From: Dolichospermum compactum NIES-806
Lineage (GTDB): Bacteria; Cyanobacteriota; Cyanobacteriia; Cyanobacteriales; Nostocaceae
Assembly: GCF_002368115.1 (NCBI RefSeq)
Contig: NZ_AP018316.1
Span: 939,039-949,981, forward strand
Length of the DNA: 10,943 bases
Direction: 5' to 3'
Made by a program: the position numbers and the translations under genes. Position 1 is the first letter of the stretch, and every line of letters starts with the position of its first letter. The notes under the pieces are model-generated. The model was not told the origin of the DNA. It made no database searches and saw only the letters and a list, made by a program, of their open reading frames with translations. Shown here one piece after another: positions 1-6,581 of this stretch.

Positions 1-19
1 ATAGGTATAGCGATACGCC

Positions 20-660
20 ATGACTAGCCAAATTCTGATACAACCGCAAGAAATTATCCATTTATCAGGGATTAGTTGGCATACTTATGAGAGTAGAGTT
101 TGCTAAATGAACTCAGTACCAGTCGTCGTCTCCGCTTAACTTATTATCGGGGTAATTTAGAAATTATGGCTCGTTCACCTGAACATAAACGTTATAAAAA
201 AATTGTTGGTCGTTTTGTGGAAACTTTAGCGGAAGAATTAGAATTGGATATTGATCCTCTAGGTTCTACTACTTTAAAACGTCCAGAAATATCTGGTGGA
301 GAACCTGATGAATGTTTCTACATCAAAAATGTTAAGTTAATTCAAGGGAAATCCAGAATTGATTTACAACAAGATCTTCCACCTGATTTAGTTGTCGAGA
401 TTGATATTACTAGCAGTTTAAAGGATCGTTTTGCGGTTTATGCAGAAATGGGTGTGGCAGAGATTTGGAGATATGATGGTAATGTATTTACTATTAATAT
501 TTTAGAAGATGGGAAATATCTAGTTGTTGACGAAAGTTTAGCTTTTCCTAATTTACCTTTAACAGAAATTTCCAATTTTTTGAAAAATGCTGGTAGTAAA
601 AAATATTTGGAATTAGTGAGAGAATTTAGAGATTGGGTGAGAAGTAAAATTCAAGAATAA
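20..660 (+). pseudogene. Uma2-family (DUF820) PD-(D/E)XK nuclease-like protein, frameshifted near the N-terminus
   Basis: The reading frame opens at ATG 20, with in-frame stops just upstream at 2-4 and 8-10. It reads MTSQILIQPQEIIHLSGISW and on through HTYES, then runs into TAA at 104-106. The rest of the protein continues in another frame from about 100 to 660 (LNELSTSRRLRL onward). Removing one copy of a tandem AGAGT (90-99) fuses both parts into a 211-codon frame, about the usual size for this family. The downstream part has the Uma2 hallmarks: YRGNLEIM, EPDECFYI, PPDLVVEID and the closing EIWRYDG. The P-D, E and D acidic residues expected of the nuclease-like fold are present. Uma2 proteins are very abundant in cyanobacteria and their role is mostly unproven. 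A truncated product could start at an in-frame TTG (100) or at ATG 166, but the latter would lose about 47 residues. The family call is firm; loss of function is an inference. Confidence 0.8.
90..99. repeat. Tandem duplication of AGAGT
   Basis: Two adjacent AGAGT copies (90-94 and 95-99). Deleting one restores codons TAT GAG AGT TTG CTA AAT and a continuous Uma2 frame, so this is the likely inactivating lesion. Confidence 0.85.
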
Positions 661-713
661 TCAATTAGCAAACTCAAACATCAACTTAGTTAAAATTTAT
701 TTGGTAACTAATT

Positions 714-1349
714 ATGACTAAACCAAAAATTCTCCAAGAAGAACGTGAATATACATTTCGTTCCTATTTTGAAATGACCTATCCACCGGAAGAAATTTTA
801 GCAGAATTAGGCTATAAATTAGTTAGATCAAGATTGTCACTTCCTAAAACTGAAAAACATCTAGATCACTTATTAGAATTACAAAATCGCCTTGAGCGCA
901 CATTAACACGAGTAACTTTAACTAGTGAAACAGCCAGAAGAGAAACTTTAGTAGCACCGATTTTAATAGAAGTTGCCACATATTATTGTGATTGTCAGTT
1001 AAGAATAGAATACCCACTAATTGTTAGTAAATGGTTAAAAGGTAATCTGGATTATTTACTACGTGCAGAACATAATTTATTAGTTATAGAAGCAAAAAAC
1101 GACGATTTAACTAGAGGATTTACTCAACTTGCTACAGAATTAATTGCTTTTTCTCAAATTGAAGAACAAGAGTTTCACTATGGTGCTGTAACAACGGGTG
1201 ATGTGTGGCGTTTTGGAATATTAGATGTGGAAGCAAAACAAATCACTGAAGATATTACTATTTATTCGCTACCTGATGATTTAGAAGGTTTAATTAGAGT
1301 TTTAGTGGGAATTATAGAAAATAATTCAATCCAATCAAAATTAAATTAG
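714..1349 (+). CDS. PD-(D/E)XK nuclease-like conserved protein, restriction-endonuclease-like fold
   Basis: Intact 211-residue protein. I recognise it as a type of conserved cyanobacterial hypothetical and not as a named enzyme. The middle carries a PD-(D/E)XK-like arrangement: Glu77 in a helix (RRETLVAPIL), Asp113 in GNLDYLL, then a hydrophobic strand ending in the E-A-K motif at 126-128 (LLVIEAK), and Gln138 in FTQLATELIA. This resembles the nuclease domain of type I restriction HsdR subunits and of many orphan nuclease-like proteins. No helicase or methylase partner is nearby, so a complete restriction system is not supported. No signal peptide or membrane segment is visible. No clear Shine-Dalgarno precedes ATG 714. 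It lies 53 bp after the broken Uma2 gene on the same strand and could be co-transcribed with it. The substrate and biological role are unknown. Confidence 0.75.
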   Translation: MTKPKILQEEREYTFRSYFEMTYPPEEILAELGYKLVRSRLSLPKTEKHLDHLLELQNRLERTLTRVTLTSETARRETLVAPILIEVATYYCDCQLRIEYPLIVSKWLKGNLDYLLRAEHNLLVIEAKNDDLTRGFTQLATELIAFSQIEEQEFHYGAVTTGDVWRFGILDVEAKQITEDITIYSLPDDLEGLIRVLVGIIENNSIQSKLN

Positions 1350-1372
1350 GATTGAAGATTAAATAAACAACC

Positions 1373-1381
1373 AGGAGGAGG
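1373..1381 (+). promoter_or_regulatory. Strong Shine-Dalgarno AGGAGGAGG
   Basis: AGGAGGAGG ends 7 bases before ATG 1389, an ideal spacing. It is the best ribosome-binding site in the window, yet it serves only a 28-codon frame. Confidence 0.6.
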
Positions 1382-1388
1382 AATATAA

Positions 1389-1475
1389 ATGACGAATCAA
1401 TCTATTATCAATACCCAAAAAGTCAAATTCAATATACTTCAAATTAAAAATTCAAGAAATCAGAACACACCATGA
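1389..1475 (+). CDS. Small ORF (28 aa) of unknown function
   Basis: The frame starts MTNQSIINTQKVKFN and ends NQNTP. It is basic and polar with no recognisable domain. The only argument for translation is the perfect Shine-Dalgarno. Its TGA overlaps an ATG in an ATGA arrangement at 1472-1475, the typical geometry of coupled genes, but the next frame (MTSPVLSRL) stops after nine codons. It may be a real leader or small protein, or the surviving start of a gene whose remainder has decayed. No function is assigned. Confidence 0.25.
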   Translation: MTNQSIINTQKVKFNILQIKNSRNQNTP

Positions 1476-1668
1476 CCAGCCCTGTGTTGTCTCGACTTTA
1501 ATGAAGTTGATGGTTTCGAGGATTTAATATAGATAATTCTTATAGGAGAAATGCCTAAATTATAGAAATATTTGGTGTAATATAATGCGAAAGAGGTTAT
1601 TCTTCAGGATCGCAGTAACTGAGATATAAGATTATAGCTGTGTTTTTTCATAAATTTACTGATTTAAT

Positions 1669-1923
1669 ATGTCTAAAAAAAAGAAAAATAATAATCCCAA
1701 TCATGATCAATTAGAATTAGACTTAATTGTTATACGAATGACAATACACCTGGATATCTTGCTGATTATGTTTTAACAAAACTAAATAAATATATGAAAC
1801 AACTAGAAAATAATTTTGGAATCCCTGAAGATTTTTCTTGGTAAGAGTAAAAGGTGAAAATGATAATTCTTGAATATCTAGACGTATGAAGATGTTGAAG
1901 ATGACGTTACAAGAAATAATTAA
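1669..1923 (+). pseudogene. Decayed small gene of unknown family with multiple frameshifts
   Basis: ATG 1669 begins MSKKKKNNNPNHDQLELDLI. Near 1727-1731 the sense shifts to a second frame with YTNDNTPGYLADYVLTKLNK and on to IPEDFSW (stop 1842-1844). It continues in a third frame from 1841 (VRVKGENDNS, stop 1871), then EYLDV from 1872, and a final frame YEDVEDDVTRNN ending at TAA 1921-1923. The pieces join into a plausible soluble protein of about 85 residues with a Lys-rich start and acidic end. This patchwork is an inference from codon sense, without an alignment. The end overlaps the start of the next ORF, as in coupled gene pairs. The family is not recognised. Confidence 0.45.
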
Positions 1924-2041
1924 ATCTCTGGATGATTTATCTGTAGAAGATAAAACTTCTCTGCTTAACTTACTGAAGTCTCAATTATCCCAGATCAAAG
2001 AAAAGGAACAGATAAAAACTTTTAATCCTGATAAAATATAA
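1886..2041 (+). CDS. Small antitoxin-like protein (51 aa), unassigned
   Basis: The frame has three close Met codons (1886, 1892, 1901). The third gives MTLQEIIKSLDDLSVEDKTS, the more natural start and 46 residues long. The protein is one or two predicted amphipathic helices followed by a charged tail (KEKEQIKTFNPDKI). Small helical proteins with an 'LQEIIxxLDxLSxEDKxxLLxLL' pattern are common beside PIN or RelE type toxins in cyanobacteria, and a toxin remnant follows 80 bp downstream. No Shine-Dalgarno is obvious, and the frame overlaps the decayed gene upstream. It may be a surviving orphan antitoxin or a chance open remnant. Confidence 0.35.
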   Translation: MKMLKMTLQEIIKSLDDLSVEDKTSLLNLLKSQLSQIKEKEQIKTFNPDKI

Positions 2042-2122
2042 TTGTGATAATGGCTATCACTACAAATTAATTATCATAAACACAAATTTTGTCATACTAT
2101 AAACATATAGCAACCTAGCTAG

Positions 2123-2344
2123 ATAAAACAAACTGAACTAAAACGAGTCCTTTTTACTCAAGATATCCGTTTTCGCGTATTAGCTGAAACTTGGCAAATA
2201 GAAGGAAAAAAATTTTCAGGATTAATTTTTGGACATCAATTAGGTGGCACAATTGGTCAATTTGTTAAAGATTAAGAATTTATTGCTCAGGCTTCTGAAA
2301 TTGACGAATGGATGAATGTAGTTGAATATATTCCTTTCAAATAA
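2123..2344 (+). pseudogene. Truncated DUF5615 (PIN-like toxin) remnant
   Basis: In the frame from 2123 (after TAG 2120-2122) the sequence reads KRVLFTQDIRFRVLAE, then FSGLIFGHQLGGTIGQFVKD, a TAA at 2273-2275, and then EFIAQASEIDEWMNVVEYIP to TAA 2342-2344. RVLFTQD and the later GLIFGHQ / IGQ pattern are typical of the C-terminal half of DUF5615 PIN-like proteins, usually toxins paired with a small antitoxin. The N-terminal half with the first acidic active-site residues cannot be found upstream, and Leu(TTA)-to-stop(TAA) explains the internal stop. A one-base insertion near 2130 may also break a LDK-TELKR junction. It is non-functional as it stands. The family call rests on remembered motifs. 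Confidence 0.6.
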
Positions 2345-2352
2345 TCTAATAT

Positions 2353-2528
2353 CCCGCTTTCCGCACTTCATTTTGTAATACGCGAATATTTCCATAATTT
2401 TATTTTTTATCGTTTAATAAAACACATATTTTATCCATCATTTTAGGTATTAATATTGAACAATTTAACCCTTGTTAGGAATAATTCTTGAAAAGATGGA
2501 TACTACATTGTGAAGTGCGGAATATGGG
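2353..2528. mobile_element. MITE-like element, 176 bp, with ~28-bp imperfect terminal inverted repeats
   Basis: The left end CCCGCTTTCCGCACTTCA (2353-2370) and the reverse complement of the right end, CCCATATTCCGCACTTCA (2528-2511), share CCC and a perfect 12-mer TTCCGCACTTCA, then TGTA further in; about 21 of 28 positions match. TAATAT lies directly outside both ends (2347-2352 and 2529-2534), as a target-site duplication would. The interior is AT-rich and non-coding. It sits 8 bp after the DUF5615 remnant. No transposase is present, so movement would need one in trans. The parent IS family is not identified. Confidence 0.55.
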
Positions 2529-2674
2529 TAATATGAAGAAAAATATCATGAATTATCACATAATCATTAACTTTATTGATAAAAATAGAGCATAAATTGA
2601 AATTTAATAATCATTAATAACTGATGATTGGCCATAGTTCATTTTACAACTATCTCCAATCACCAATCACCAAA

Positions 2675-3622
2675 TTAAGTCAACGCTTCTGCACCACCGA
2701 CAACTTCCAGAAGTTCCTGAGTAATTGCGGCTTGACGGGCTTTGTTGTAAGACAAAGAAAGACTTTTAATCAACTCACCGGCGTTTTCGCTGGCGTTACT
2801 CATTGCTGTCATCCGTGCGGCTAATTCACTAGCTGCTGATTCTTGTAATGCTCTTAGTAGCTGATTGCTCAGATATAATGGCAACAAAGAATCCAGAATT
2901 TGCACTGGATCTTGTTCAAAAATCATGTCACTAGGTAAAGCCGTAACTGTACTAGTTACCTTTTCCCGTTCTACTTGGAATTGACCACCACGAGTAGTTA
3001 AACGGAAAACTTCATCATCCGCTGCTTCTAAACCTTGGGTATCCAAAGGTAGAAGGGTTTGGATTACGGGACGGGAACTAACTAAGGAGACAAATTTTGT
3101 ATAAACTAGCTCAATCCGGTCTACTTTTTCCGAAAGGAATAGAGAAAGTAGTTCATCAGCAATATTTGTAGCTTCTGCGGCGGTAGGAATTTGTTCTAAA
3201 CCGCTGTAGGTAGCATCAATAGGTTGATTCCGGCGTTGGAAGTATTGAGTAGCTTTGCGACCAACCAATACATAAGTATAGTTTACGCCTTCAGCTTGCA
3301 GTTCCTTGGCACGATTTTCGGCACGGCGGATGACGTTACCATTGTAACCACCACACAAACCCCTGTCGCCAGAAATTACCAACAAACCTACTGTTTTAAC
3401 TTCACGTTTTTTGAGTAGGGGGAGGTTGACATCTTCAAACCGCAGTCTGGTTTGCAAGCCATACAATACTTGCGCCAAACGGTCCGCAAAAGGACGGGTA
3501 GCAATGACCTGTTCTTGAGCCCGACGGACTCTCGCCGCTGCTACCAGCCGCATGGCTTCTGTAATTTTCTTGGTGTTTTTGACCGACTGAATGCGATCGC
3601 GTATTGATTTGAGATTAGCCAT
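2675..3622 (-). CDS. atpG: F0F1 ATP synthase subunit gamma
   Basis: Central rotor shaft of F1; it couples rotation of the c-ring to catalysis in alpha3beta3. Called atpC in cyanobacterial operon naming. It is 315 residues, the normal cyanobacterial length. The N-terminal helix starts MANLKSIRDRIQSVKNTKKI, the Rossmann-like core has SGDRGLCGGYN at 84-94, and the C-terminal helix has SLSYNKARQAAITQELLEVV. The insertion typical of phototrophs is present at about 197-231, but without the cysteine pair that allows thioredoxin switching in chloroplasts; Cys90 is the only Cys. It is the last gene of the operon, 165 bp after alpha. No Shine-Dalgarno is evident: a heptamer array ends 6 bases upstream of the ATG. 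Confidence 0.97.
   Translation of the reverse strand: MANLKSIRDRIQSVKNTKKITEAMRLVAAARVRRAQEQVIATRPFADRLAQVLYGLQTRLRFEDVNLPLLKKREVKTVGLLVISGDRGLCGGYNGNVIRRAENRAKELQAEGVNYTYVLVGRKATQYFQRRNQPIDATYSGLEQIPTAAEATNIADELLSLFLSEKVDRIELVYTKFVSLVSSRPVIQTLLPLDTQGLEAADDEVFRLTTRGGQFQVEREKVTSTVTALPSDMIFEQDPVQILDSLLPLYLSNQLLRALQESAASELAARMTAMSNASENAGELIKSLSLSYNKARQAAITQELLEVVGGAEALT
3593..3600. repeat. HIP1 palindrome GCGATCGC
   Basis: Highly iterated palindrome of cyanobacterial genomes, inside the gamma gene. Confidence 0.85.
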
Positions 3623-3628
3623 AATCCG

Positions 3629-3656
3629 ATTTTAGATTTTAGATTTTAGATTTTAG
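3629..3656. repeat. STRR array, ATTTTAG x4
   Basis: Four perfect heptamers, followed by ATTC and one more unit at 3671-3677. It lies 6 bases upstream of the gamma start codon (- strand) and is complementary, with one G.U wobble per heptamer, to the array at 3755-3782. Confidence 0.9.
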
Positions 3657-3675
3657 ATTCGGAATTTCGGATTTT

Positions 3676-3690
3676 AGATGAGGCTCATCT
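3676..3690. repeat. Short dyad AGATGAG-G-CTCATCT
   Basis: Perfect 7-bp inverted repeat around one base, in the loop between the two heptamer arrays of the gamma/alpha spacer. Confidence 0.5.
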
Positions 3691-3754
3691 TTAAATAAAC
3701 ATCAAATCCCTGTATCTGAGGGGTTGATATCTAAATTTTTGGACAAGTCTATTT

Positions 3755-3782
3755 AATCCAAAATCCAAAATCCAAAATCCAA
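3755..3782. repeat. STRR array, AATCCAA x4
   Basis: Four perfect heptamers (ATTTTGG-type on the coding strand) beginning 5 bases after the alpha stop codon. They form the partner arm of the array at 3629-3656. Confidence 0.9.
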
Positions 3783-3787
3783 AATTG

Positions 3788-5308
3788 TTACGCTGCTGCT
3801 TGGAAGGTCTTTTTGAACTCAGTGAGGGCTGCTTTCAAAGCAGTTTCTTCTGCATCACCAAGGGCTTTGCTACCTTGTACGCCTTGGAAGTATGTAGTGT
3901 TAACATTCTTCAAGTAGCCACGTAGACCTAGAGCAAAGCTAGTTACTTGGTTAACGGCAATGTCATCTAAATAACCGTTAATACCAGCGTAAAGAACCGC
4001 TACTTGTTCAGCTACGGAGAGAGGATCGTTTTGGGGTTGTTTTAAGAGTTCCCGTAAACGCACACCACGCGCCAACTGATCTTGGGTGGCTTTATCTAAA
4101 TCGGAAGCGAATTGCGCGAAAGCTTGTAAGTCGTCAAACTGAGCCAATTCTAATTTAATCTTACCGGCAACTTTCTTCATTGCCTTGGTTTGTGCCGCAG
4201 AACCTACACGGGATACCGAGATACCGGGGTTTACAGCGGGACGGATACCAGAGTTAAACAAGTCAGAAGACAAGAAAATCTGACCGTCGGTAATGGAGAT
4301 TACGTTGGTAGGAATGTATGCGGATACGTCACCAGCTTGGGTTTCAATGATTGGTAGAGCAGTCATACTGCCTTTACCTAATTCATCGCTGAGTTTAGCA
4401 GCACGTTCCAACAAGCGGGAGTGAATGTAGAATACGTCTCCAGGATACGCTTCCCGACCGGGTGGACGACGCAGGAGCAAGGACATTTGGCGATAAGCCT
4501 GAGCTTGCTTGGAAAGGTCATCATAGATGATTAAGGTCGCTTTGCCTTTGTACATGAAATACTCAGCAATACTAGCGCCTGTGTAGGGAGCGAGGAATTG
4601 CAAGGTAGCTGGGTCACTGGCGTTAGCGGCGACAACTACTGTATAGTCCATCGCACCTTTTTCTTGTAAGGTTTGGACTACGTTAGCAACGGTGGAAGCT
4701 TTTTGACCGATAGCTACGTAAACGCAAACTACATCTTCACCTTTTTGGTTGATGATGGTGTCAATAGCGATCGCTGTCTTACCAGTTTGACGGTCACCAA
4801 TGATTAATTCCCGTTGACCACGGCCTACAGGAATCATGGAGTCAATAGCGGTAATCCCTGTTTGCATCGGTTCGTGTACAGACCGACGAGCAATAATACC
4901 AGGTGCTGGGGATTCAATTAACCGAGTTTCGGTAGTCTTAGGATCACCTTTACCATCAATAGGACGACCCAAAGCATCGACAACGCGACCAATGAGAGCA
5001 TCGCCTACGCCTACTTGGGCAATTCTACCAGTAGCGGTTACAGAGCTACCTTCTTGAATGCTCCGACCTTCGCCCATCAATACCGCACCAACGTTATCTT
5101 CTTCTAAGTTTTGGGCGATACCAATTGTACCATCTTCAAATTCCAGGAGTTCCCCAGCCATAGCTTTTTCCAAGCCATAAATCCGGGCAATACCGTCACC
5201 TACTTGTAGCACTGTCCCAACGTTAGCAACTTTAACCTCTTGGTCATATTGCTCGATTTGTTGTTGGATGATGCTGCTGATTTCGTCAGGTCTAATGGAA
5301 ATACTCAT
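3788..5308 (-). CDS. atpA: F0F1 ATP synthase subunit alpha
   Basis: Nucleotide-binding, non-catalytic subunit of the F1 head; forms the hexamer with beta. It is 506 residues, full length for cyanobacteria. In order: N-terminal beta-barrel crown domain; P-loop GDRQTGKT at 171-178; Walker B strand ATLIIYDD at 257-264; family signature PAVNPGISVS at 357-366 leading into the arginine finger Arg367 (SRVGSAAQ); and a helical C-terminal domain. It lies between delta (101 bp upstream) and gamma (165 bp downstream). The start codon directly abuts a TTGTCAG array, leaving no recognisable Shine-Dalgarno, so translation probably depends on an unstructured leader or another mechanism. The beta partner gene is not in this window. 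Confidence 0.98.
   Translation of the reverse strand: MSISIRPDEISSIIQQQIEQYDQEVKVANVGTVLQVGDGIARIYGLEKAMAGELLEFEDGTIGIAQNLEEDNVGAVLMGEGRSIQEGSSVTATGRIAQVGVGDALIGRVVDALGRPIDGKGDPKTTETRLIESPAPGIIARRSVHEPMQTGITAIDSMIPVGRGQRELIIGDRQTGKTAIAIDTIINQKGEDVVCVYVAIGQKASTVANVVQTLQEKGAMDYTVVVAANASDPATLQFLAPYTGASIAEYFMYKGKATLIIYDDLSKQAQAYRQMSLLLRRPPGREAYPGDVFYIHSRLLERAAKLSDELGKGSMTALPIIETQAGDVSAYIPTNVISITDGQIFLSSDLFNSGIRPAVNPGISVSRVGSAAQTKAMKKVAGKIKLELAQFDDLQAFAQFASDLDKATQDQLARGVRLRELLKQPQNDPLSVAEQVAVLYAGINGYLDDIAVNQVTSFALGLRGYLKNVNTTYFQGVQGSKALGDAEETALKAALTEFKKTFQAAA
4767..4774. repeat. HIP1 palindrome GCGATCGC
   Basis: Second HIP1 copy, inside the alpha gene. Confidence 0.85.
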
Positions 5309-5357
5309 TTGTCAGTTGTCAGTTGTTAGTTGTTAGTTGTCCGTTGTCAGTTGTCAG
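5309..5357. repeat. STRR array, TTGTCAG-type x7, abutting the alpha start codon
   Basis: Seven contiguous heptamers: TTGTCAG (5309, 5316, 5344, 5351), TTGTTAG (5323, 5330) and TTGTCCG (5337). On the coding strand the array reads CTGACAA repeats that end immediately at the alpha ATG, occupying the whole ribosome-binding region. Confidence 0.92.
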
Positions 5358-5374
5358 CTGTTTTTTATGAGCTA

Positions 5375-5394
5375 TTGACCAATGACTACTGACA
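5375..5394. repeat. Degenerate converging heptamers opposite the TTGTCAG array
   Basis: TTGACCAATGACTACTGACA; on the - strand it reads as heptamers GTCAGTA, GTCATTG, GTCAATA. It matches the start of the facing array (5310-5329) at 15 of 20 positions in inverted orientation, so the spacer can fold back on itself. Confidence 0.6.
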
Positions 5395-5409
5395 TTTATT
5401 CAGAACTTT

Positions 5410-5964
5410 CTAGTTACTGCTTAAACGTAGGGAAAGACGACGTAGTTGACCACGCAAACTAGCGTCAATTACTTGAGAACCAACTTTGATAATTACACCA
5501 CCAATTAAATCGCTGTCTATTTTGGTGGCTAATTCCACTTGACGAGCTTTGGTCAGAGTAATTACCTTTTCTGTAATTGCTTGCTGTTGGGTTTCTGTGA
5601 GGGGAACCGCAGAAGTAATCTCAGCCAATACAGTTTGATTTAGCTGGCGTAATAACGCCAAATACTGCTGTAAAATCGGTTCTAAAAAAGCAATCCGTCT
5701 TCTGTCAACTAACAGCAGTAAAAAGTTACGTAGGCAGGGGTTTACACCTTCGCCAAGTAATTGTCTGAGGACATTTTTCTTGTTTTCTGGCTTCACAAAG
5801 GGATTGCTCAAAAAGCCTGTGAGTTCTTGACTCCCTGTTAATAAGCTCAAGAAAGTCCGTGCATCTCCCCCAACTTCTTCTGTTAAGTTTTGAGATTGAG
5901 CAATGGATAACAATGCCTGTGCATAAGGCTGAGATACTTCAGCGGTAGCTGCATCACTTTTCAT
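5410..5964 (-). CDS. atpH: F0F1 ATP synthase subunit delta (OSCP equivalent)
   Basis: Joins the top of the F1 head to the b/b' peripheral stalk. Called atpD in cyanobacterial naming. It is 184 residues, normal for the family. The N-terminal helical bundle runs to about 105 (SQPYAQALLSIAQ, FLSNPFV, LLLLVDRRR), then a linker and a C-terminal domain with the delta/OSCP signature in DSDLIGGVIIKVGSQVIDAS at 150-169. Its ATG overlaps the stop of the b subunit gene (ATGA, 5961-5964), so the two are translationally coupled. A purine-rich GGGAGGGGAGAT leader precedes the start. Confidence 0.96.
   Translation of the reverse strand: MKSDAATAEVSQPYAQALLSIAQSQNLTEEVGGDARTFLSLLTGSQELTGFLSNPFVKPENKKNVLRQLLGEGVNPCLRNFLLLLVDRRRIAFLEPILQQYLALLRQLNQTVLAEITSAVPLTETQQQAITEKVITLTKARQVELATKIDSDLIGGVIIKVGSQVIDASLRGQLRRLSLRLSSN
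5961..5964 (-). promoter_or_regulatory. ATGA stop/start overlap, b to delta
   Basis: TGA of the b gene and ATG of the delta gene share bases on the - strand. This is the only overlap in the operon and points to coupled translation of two stator subunits. The Shine-Dalgarno-like GGGAGGGGAG lies inside the end of the b gene (about 5967-5976). Confidence 0.85.
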
Positions 5965-6527
5965 ATCTCCCCTCCCAGTTGTGCGATGCTACGATCAATT
6001 AAAATTTGTTGAGCATCTGCGCTAATACCACCCTTAAGTCGTCCTTCCACTTTTTGCAGTGCTTGCAGCACTACTTTTTGTCGAAGTTGGGAGATAGCTT
6101 TCTCTAGTTCTGCATTCAAATCAGATGCTGCGGTTTCTTTCAACCGCTCTACATCCAGATTCGCCTTAGCTAAAATAGCCTCTTTAGCAGCTTGAGCATT
6201 TTGTTCAGCTACTTGAGTGATTCTCTGTGCTTCTTGCTGTGCTTGGGTCAACTGCCCTTGGGCTTTTGCCAAAGAAGTTTGTGCTTCCCGCAAGCGTCCT
6301 TCTGCATCTTGAATAACGCTTTCAATACCGGAGCGTCTTTCAGTCAAGATATTAGTTAAAACTTTGCGTCCAAAGTAGAATAGTATGCCAATCAGAATTA
6401 CTAAGTTAATTAGATTGGTTTCCAGGATGTCTAGGTTTAGACCAAAACCGCCTTCCGCTGAGCCTTCTGCCATTTCAGAGTGAACAGCTTCTGCGGCAAG
6501 TAATAAAATATTGCCCATGTTACCCAT
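5961..6527 (-). CDS. atpF: F0F1 ATP synthase subunit b
   Basis: One half of the b/b' peripheral stalk that holds the F1 head against rotor torque. It is 188 residues. An N-terminal leader rich in small and acidic residues (MGNMGNILLLAAEAVHSEMA) is followed by one membrane helix at about 33-54 (LETNLINLVILIGILFYFG), then a long Ala/Gln/Glu-rich coiled coil to the C-terminus. Cyanobacterial b subunits characteristically have this longer N-terminal part. Met4 is an alternative start. The Shine-Dalgarno is weak. It is separated from b' by 254 bp containing hairpins. Confidence 0.96.
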   Translation of the reverse strand: MGNMGNILLLAAEAVHSEMAEGSAEGGFGLNLDILETNLINLVILIGILFYFGRKVLTNILTERRSGIESVIQDAEGRLREAQTSLAKAQGQLTQAQQEAQRITQVAEQNAQAAKEAILAKANLDVERLKETAASDLNAELEKAISQLRQKVVLQALQKVEGRLKGGISADAQQILIDRSIAQLGGEI

Positions 6528-6561
6528 CTACAAGTGCGCTGCTCGCTTGGTAATTCGTTAA

Positions 6562-6581
6562 TTTTTCCCTAAAGGGAAAAA
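6562..6581. repeat. Palindrome TTTTTCCCT-AA-AGGGAAAAA
   Basis: Perfect 9-bp arms. It lies directly downstream (- strand) of the terminator-like hairpin and 34 bases upstream of the b subunit gene. Confidence 0.6.

Larger units (their letters stand above)
1350..2674. other. AT-rich degraded gap between the nuclease-like gene and the end of the ATP synthase operon
   Basis: This 1.3-kb stretch has no intact gene of normal length on either strand. It holds a 28-codon ORF with a strong ribosome site (1389), a multiply frameshifted small gene (1669-1923), a 51-codon ORF (1886), a broken DUF5615 remnant (2123-2344) and a MITE-like element (2353-2528), each listed separately. Between 1494 and 1614 one frame shows protein-like stretches (DFNEVDGFEDLI, then MPKL, then YNAKEVILQDRSN) broken by three stops, possibly another eroded gene. 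From 2529 to 2674 I see only AT-rich sequence with a weak AATCAT/ATGATT dyad (2609-2629) and no convincing terminator for the gamma gene. Confidence 0.6.

Noticed and set aside
714..1349. Restriction-modification system
   Set aside because: Only a nuclease-like protein is present; no methylase, specificity or motor subunit in the window.
2609..2629. AATCAT/ATGATT dyad as terminator of the ATP synthase operon
   Set aside because: Stem of six A/T-rich pairs, no G+C core and no T-tract in the right place on the - strand.
2624..2824. 66-codon + strand ORF starting MIGHSSFYN
   Set aside because: It lies over the 3' end of the gamma gene on the opposite strand and has no own signals.
3629..3782. 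Heptamer arrays as a CRISPR array
   Set aside because: Units are 7 bp and contiguous, with no spacers and no cas genes; these are STRRs.
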